From assembly GCA_051252515.1 (NCBI GenBank), contig JBPOFS010000002.1, forward strand, positions 682,001-746,000: a stretch of DNA of 64,000 nucleotides, in the 5' to 3' direction. Position numbers and translations under genes: made by a program. How positions within the stretch are numbered: position 1 is the stretch's first letter; each line of letters opens with the position of its first letter. The notes beneath the pieces are model-generated. The model had not been told where the DNA came from and did not search any database. It worked only from the letters and a program-made list of their open reading frames with translations. This DNA comes from UBA5078 sp051252515 (GTDB taxonomy: Bacteria > Pseudomonadota > Gammaproteobacteria > Pseudomonadales > Pseudohongiellaceae). Positions 62,547-64,000 of this stretch are shown in pieces.

Positions 62547-62567
62547 ATGCCCTGTCTAGCAGGGCAT
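62547..62567 (+). terminator. Hairpin after the FAH gene
   Basis: ATGCCCTG and CAGGGCAT pair over 8 bp around TCTAG, 7 nt after the FAH stop codon. Only TTAC follows, so it is a weak terminator or an mRNA-end stabiliser. Confidence 0.5.
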
Positions 62568-62711
62568 TACAAAATGTCACAGAAAGCAGAGACTTAAAGG
62601 TTTTTGAATGCCTAAAACCTGTGCATACTCGCATCCCATTCTAATACTACAAAATAAAGAGGCGCCTTCGATAAAGGGCGCCCTTGGACCCTAGACTCCG
62701 GAGTTTGGCTT

Positions 62712-64000
62712 ATGAAGTTTCGTTTATTCGGTGGGAGCGCGCATGCGTTTCCTCCGCGTCCTATTGCCCTCACCCTTGCCGCGACAGCCTTACTTTTGGC
62801 CAGTGCCGCTTCTGCACAAGACTCTGCCACTGCCTCGGCGGACATCGAGTCCACAGTTACCTACCCAGCCGAGTTTTTTGCTCAGTACGAGCCATACTCA
62901 GTGAACGATATGCTTAATCGTATTCCTGGTATTTCCACGGCTAGAGGCAGTGGCAATAACGGTGGTCCGGGAAGTTCGGGTGGCGCAAACCGCCGTGGTT
63001 TAGGGGCTGGTGGGGATCAGATCCTGATCAACGGTCGACGCATTGCAGGCAAGGGCAATGAAGGCAATAGTCAGCTCAGCCGAATCCCCGCTAATCAAGT
63101 GCAATACATCGAAATCATTCGCGGCACCTCTGGCGATCTCGATGTGCGCGGTGGTGGTCAGGTGATTAATATTGTGTTGTTAGAAGCTGAGTCACGCTCT
63201 AGCCTAGCCGTCGAAGTGAATGCTGATCGCTATCATGAAGGCACTATCAATCCGGGTGGCTCAGTGTCTTTATCGGGACAGCGCGGTGGCTTCAATTATC
63301 TATTGAGTGTTGAGTCTGAGCCGCGTTTTGAATTCCGTGATGGTTTTGAGACAAGCATTCTTGGGAATGGGGCATTGAACGACACCGTCGTGCGCGAAGA
63401 GTATCGTGATCAAACGGCGAATACGCTGACCTCCAATCTTGGCTATGACCTAACGGCCAACGATCATATAAATTTCAACTTCCAAGTCTCTGAGTCCAAT
63501 CCTCCAGGCACGGCAGATCGTCAGATTACCGACCTAACCGTTTCTCCTGCTCAGGTGCAGGTCGAGTACGACAAGATCCCCGCCACCAGTAGTGCCTGGG
63601 AAGTCGGTGGTGACTATGAGCATAGCTTCGCCAATGGCAGCCGCTTTAAAACGGTGTTTATTGTTAATGAAGAAGAAGATGAAAGCGCTCGTCATGCCTA
63701 TATCGTCAATGGCGCGAGCTATGACAAGTTTCTGTATTTAGCCAACCAAGCGGTTCAGAAAGAGCGTATTGTGCGCTCAACTTATTCATTGGGCTTGAAT
63801 GATGCCCAAGACCTAGAGTTTGGTATTGAGCGGGCGCAAACAATCCTCGATGCCCAGTTACAATACGGGCTTCCAAGTACGACCTTGCCTAGCTCTCCCA
63901 TTTTTGGCGGCTTGAGTGAGTCCAGTAATACCGATGCCCTAGTGGAAGAGATTCGTTACGAGTCGTTCATTGTTCACAATTGGCAGATCAACGATCGCAT
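62712..64000 (+). CDS. TonB-dependent receptor (partial, cut by window end)
   Basis: The reading frame starts at an ATG at 62712 and is open to the window end, giving about 429 residues. A signal peptide ends near ASAAS-AQ. A plug domain (about 50-155) is clear: YSVNDMLNRIPGIS, GGDQILINGRRIAGKG, VQYIEIIRGTSGDLDVRGGGQVINIVL. Barrel strands follow from about residue 165. A glycine-rich stretch (GNNGGPGSSGGANRRGLG) lies in the plug. The substrate cannot be told; the barrel is incomplete. Confidence 0.88.
   Translation, partial: MKFRLFGGSAHAFPPRPIALTLAATALLLASAASAQDSATASADIESTVTYPAEFFAQYEPYSVNDMLNRIPGISTARGSGNNGGPGSSGGANRRGLGAGGDQILINGRRIAGKGNEGNSQLSRIPANQVQYIEIIRGTSGDLDVRGGGQVINIVLLEAESRSSLAVEVNADRYHEGTINPGGSVSLSGQRGGFNYLLSVESEPRFEFRDGFETSILGNGALNDTVVREEYRDQTANTLTSNLGYDLTANDHINFNFQVSESNPPGTADRQITDLTVSPAQVQVEYDKIPATSSAWEVGGDYEHSFANGSRFKTVFIVNEEEDESARHAYIVNGASYDKFLYLANQAVQKERIVRSTYSLGLNDAQDLEFGIERAQTILDAQLQYGLPSTTLPSSPIFGGLSESSNTDALVEEIRYESFIVHNWQINDR

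Noticed and set aside
62661..62682. GGCGCCTT/AAGGGCGCC hairpin before the last TonB receptor
   Set aside because: The stem has a bulge and no T-run follows, so it is not called a terminator.
62612..62854. 80-aa minus-strand frame at the start of the last TonB receptor
   Set aside because: It is antisense to the signal peptide and plug of the receptor and is alanine-rich through GC skew only.
1..64000. tRNA, rRNA, CRISPR, insertion sequence or phage signals
   Set aside because: I looked for tRNA T-arm motifs, regularly spaced repeats, transposase or integrase proteins and found none that held up.

Overview
The window looks like chromosomal DNA of a free-living, probably marine, Gram-negative gammaproteobacterium. 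Gammaproteobacterial housekeeping families (Hsp33, YaeQ, YfbR, DUF1415, DUF2058, YqaA) sit beside TonB receptors, RND pumps, MlaA and a σ54/NtrC-type nitrate assimilation locus. This placement is inferred from gene families; no rRNA or marker gene fixes the taxon. I saw no tRNA, rRNA, CRISPR array, insertion sequence or phage gene. A few genes (PEP carboxylase, heme A synthase, the TrpE-TrpG fusion) carry motif variants that suggest exchange with other phyla or classes.

Layout. 1-2.7 kb: heme uptake (hemP plus a TonB receptor) under a Fur box. 2.7-6.1 kb: a complete transcription attenuator with a short Trp-Trp leader peptide, a fused anthranilate synthase trpE(G), and hslO. 6.1-8.2 kb: heme A synthase and a secreted S1/P1 nuclease. 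8.6-13.5 kb: a five-gene branched-chain-amino-acid-type ABC importer. 13.6-20.1 kb: DedA protein, a coiled-coil protein, two RND-superfamily exporters whose 3' ends overlap tail to tail, and mlaA. 20.2-23.6 kb: SDR, DUF4159 protein, alkaline phosphatase. 23.6-36.1 kb: nitrate assimilation, read right to left as porin - nasT - nasS - [NtrC site, σ54 promoter, NasT-type leader] - nrtA - nrtB - nrtD - nirB - nirD - nasA. 36.3-42.5 kb: czcCBA-type metal efflux with a His-rich periplasmic protein. 42.6-48.4 kb: VOC protein, secreted hydrolase, response regulator, hybrid kinase, thiolase. 48.7-52.0 kb: a three-domain redox protein and an AbgT transporter. 52.2-62.5 kb: XRE regulator, YqaA, DEAD-box helicase, DUF1415, YfbR, ppc, yaeQ, DoxX, DUF2058, an MFS exporter and an exported FAH-family protein. 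62.7 kb to the end: a TonB receptor cut by the window edge.

How the genes work together. The nitrate locus is the best resolved system. Nitrate would cross the outer membrane through the porin and the inner membrane through NrtABD, then be reduced by NasA and NirBD. NasS/NasT would sense nitrate and relieve terminators. Both the nrtA leader and the porin leader have the same design: a hexaloop hairpin of the A1/G4 type overlapping the 5' arm of an intrinsic terminator, with a shared ACTCTCC element exactly 17 nt upstream.

The most unusual single protein is encoded at 48685-50382: a cysteine-less thioredoxin-like domain, a CxxCH heme motif, and a domain carrying all six positions expected for the copper ligands of peptidylglycine-type monooxygenases. 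It may be a self-sufficient cytochrome-fed copper oxygenase.
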